Shown: positions 12,430-13,833 of the stretch, piece by piece | Numbering within the stretch: the first letter of the stretch is position 1 | How the letters are laid out: each line of letters begins with the position of its first letter | NCBI RefSeq assembly: GCF_001509795.1 | Contig: NZ_LLZN01000101.1 | Coordinates: 1 to 13,833, forward strand | Direction of reading: 5' to 3' | Source of the DNA: Streptomyces sp. NRRL WC-3605 | Lineage (GTDB): Bacteria > Actinomycetota > Actinomycetes > Streptomycetales > Streptomycetaceae | DNA: 13,833 nucleotides | Made by a program: the position numbers and the translations under genes | Notes under the pieces: generated by a model | What the model was told of the DNA's origin: nothing | Database searches by the model: none | The model's input: only the letters and a program-made list of their open reading frames with translations

Positions 12430-13539
12430 GTGTCTGCCGCTCGCCCGCTCACCACCCTGCGCACCGTCGCCGTCCTCGCCGCGCTCCCCCTGCTGCTGAC
12501 CGCCTGCGGCTACGGCGCAGACTCCGACTCCGACGACGGCAAGAAGGCCGAGGTCGCGGCGGACGCCAAGAAGCTCTCCTCCGACACGGTGAAGATCGGC
12601 TACTTCCCGAACCTCACGCACGCCACCGCCCTGGTGGGTGTCCAGGAAGGCCTGCTCCAGAAGGAGCTGGGCGGCACGAAGATCGAGCCGTCGACCTTCA
12701 ACGCCGGCCCGTCCGAGATCGAGGCGCTCAACTCCGGCTCCATCGACATCGGCTGGATCGGCCCGTCCCCGTCCATCAACGGTTACACCAAGGCACAGGG
12801 CAAGAACCTGCGGATCATCTCCGGTTCGGCCTCGGGCGGCGTCAAGCTCGTCGTGAACCCGAAGAAGATCAAGTCCCTCAAGGACGTCAAGGGCAAGAGG
12901 ATCGCCACCCCGCAGCTCGGCAACACCCAGGACGTGGCGCTGCTCAACTGGATCTCCGAGCAGGGCTGGAAGGTCGACGCCGAGAGCGGCAAGGGCGACG
13001 TCTCCGTCGTGCGCACCGACAACAAGATCACCCCCGACGCCTACAAGTCGGGCTCCATCGACGGCGCTTGGGTGCCGGAGCCGACCGCCTCGAAGCTGGT
13101 CGCCGACGGTGCCAAGGTGCTCCTGGACGAGTCCGACCTGTGGCCCGACAAGAAGTTCGTGATCACGAACATCATCGTGTCGCAGAGCTTCCTGAAGGAC
13201 CACCCGGACGTCGTCGAGGCCGTGCTGCGCGGTTCGGTGAAGACCAACGAGTGGATCAACGCCAACCCGGACCAGGCCAAGGCGTCCGCGAACAAGGCGC
13301 TGGAGAGCCTGTCCGGCAAGGCCCTGCCCGCGAACGTGCTCGACCCGGCGTGGAAGTCGATCGCCTTCCTGGACGACCCGCTGGCGGCCACCCTCGACAC
13401 CCAGGCCGAGCACTCGGTGGCGTCCGGCCTCCTGGACGAGACCGACCTCAAGGGCATCTACGACCTCCGTCCGCTGAACAAGGTCCTGAAGGCCGAGGGC
13501 AAGGACGCGGTCGACGACGCCGGACTCGGCGTCAAGTAA
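12430..13539 (+). CDS. ssuA: Aliphatic sulfonate ABC transporter substrate-binding lipoprotein
   Basis: This 369-aa lipoprotein has lipobox L-T-A-C at 23-26 and belongs to the SsuA/TauA (NMT1-like) class. After an Asp/Lys-rich linker the domain starts V-K-I-G-Y-F-P-N-L-T-H-A-T-A-L-V-G. It continues with F-N-A-G-P-S-E-I-E-A-L-N-S-G-S-I-D-I-G-W-I-G-P-S-P, L-K-D-V-K-G-K-R-I-A-T-P-Q-L-G-N-T-Q-D and I-D-G-A-W-V-P-E-P. These are standard for sulfonate, nitrate and taurine binding proteins; the ssuD and ssuE genes nearby favour aliphatic sulfonates. The GTG at 12430 has GAGAGGA 7 nt upstream. The gene is Lys/Asp-rich with very regular codon use, suggesting high expression. It is followed after 42 nt by the matching ATPase gene; the permease presumably lies beyond the window. 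Confidence 0.88.
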   Translation: MSAARPLTTLRTVAVLAALPLLLTACGYGADSDSDDGKKAEVAADAKKLSSDTVKIGYFPNLTHATALVGVQEGLLQKELGGTKIEPSTFNAGPSEIEALNSGSIDIGWIGPSPSINGYTKAQGKNLRIISGSASGGVKLVVNPKKIKSLKDVKGKRIATPQLGNTQDVALLNWISEQGWKVDAESGKGDVSVVRTDNKITPDAYKSGSIDGAWVPEPTASKLVADGAKVLLDESDLWPDKKFVITNIIVSQSFLKDHPDVVEAVLRGSVKTNEWINANPDQAKASANKALESLSGKALPANVLDPAWKSIAFLDDPLAATLDTQAEHSVASGLLDETDLKGIYDLRPLNKVLKAEGKDAVDDAGLGVK

Positions 13540-13581
13540 CCGCGCCACCGCATCCGTTCAGTCCCCCAGGAGGTGACGACC

Positions 13582-13833
13582 ATGACCACCACGACGGTCA
13601 CGACCGAGAAGGTCGCCGAGGACGCCGCGCAGGCGTCCCGTGCCGCCCGGATCGAGCATGTCTCGAAGTCCTTCGCCGGCCCGGCCGGGCAGCAGCTCGT
13701 CCTCGACGACATCACCCTCGACGTCGCCCCGGGTGAGTTCGTCACCCTCCTGGGGGCCTCCGGCTGCGGCAAGTCCACCCTGCTCAACCTGGTCGCCGGC
13801 CTCGACCGGCCCAGCGCGGGCACCATCACCACC
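13582..13833 (+). CDS. ssuB: Sulfonate ABC transporter ATP-binding protein, N-terminal part (cut by window end)
   Basis: The first 84 codons are present and run off the window. After a Thr/Ala-rich N-terminus it reads [10 protein letters not shown], a short G-P-A-G-Q-Q insert, then [30 protein letters not shown]. Walker A is therefore G-A-S-G-C-G-K-S-T, the form of SsuB/TauB/NrtD ATPases. [11 protein letters not shown] follows. The ATG at 13582 has AGGAGG 9 nt upstream. It energises import of the SsuA ligand. Symbol assigned from family and from the adjacent ssuA; a taurine or other NMT1-type transporter cannot be excluded from this fragment. Confidence 0.85.
   Translation, partial: MTTTTVTTEKVAEDAAQASRAARIEHVSKSFAGPAGQQLVLDDITLDVAPGEFVTLLGASGCGKSTLLNLVAGLDRPSAGTITT

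Noticed and set aside
1..13833. CRISPR arrays, tRNA genes, transposases, toxin-antitoxin or defence genes
   Set aside because: None could be recognised on either strand; no regular direct-repeat array or cloverleaf was seen.

Overview
The window looks like a chromosomal segment of a Streptomyces-type actinomycete. It is very GC-rich with strong third-position G/C bias, has GTG starts, Tat and lipoprotein signals of the usual actinobacterial form, and carries two of the short 'HIDF...SA.C' leader peptides found ahead of sulfur genes in this group. Identification is from sequence reading only; no database search was run. I see no tRNA, rRNA, CRISPR, transposase or phage gene.

Nearly every gene fits one theme: scavenging sulfur from organic compounds (sulfonates, sulfones and probably S-substituted amino acids). 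A long leftward unit starts near 8.87 kb. It contains a Cys-ending leader peptide (8787-8864), an SsuD-like flavin monooxygenase (7439-8566), a GNAT acetyltransferase (6915-7442), a polar-amino-acid-type binding lipoprotein (5965-6918), its ABC ATPase (5173-5937), a Tat-exported molybdenum sulfite oxidase-like enzyme (3829-5109), an SsuE-type FMN reductase (3194-3751) and a canonical SsuD alkanesulfonate monooxygenase (1996-3150). Several of these junctions overlap by 4 nt. After a 90-nt gap holding an unusual AT-rich palindrome come a SfnB/DszC-like flavoprotein (643-1905) and a cysteine-free Rrf2-family regulator (113-571), still leftward.

Rightward from the same divergent region lie the polar-amino-acid permease (9128-10135) and, overlapping it by 4 nt, a 658-aa FAD/NAD(P)-binding protein of unknown function (10132-12108). 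The permease is the only membrane partner in the window for the leftward ATPase and binding protein, so the transporter is split over two divergent units. A second leader peptide (12194-12295) precedes ssuA (12430-13539) and the start of ssuB (13582, cut by the window end).

Proposed working model: the Ssu transporter imports sulfonates, and SsuD plus SsuE release sulfite from them. The amino-acid-type transporter, GNAT and second monooxygenase resemble in composition the Bacillus S-alkylcysteine salvage operons. Two layers of control are suggested. One is leader-peptide attenuation sensing cysteine supply. The other is a 32-bp element present both at 1945-1976 (ahead of the SfnB-like gene) and at 12144-12175 (ahead of the ssuA leader), 20/32 identical with the same 8-16-8 layout, which could be the operator of the local Rrf2 regulator.
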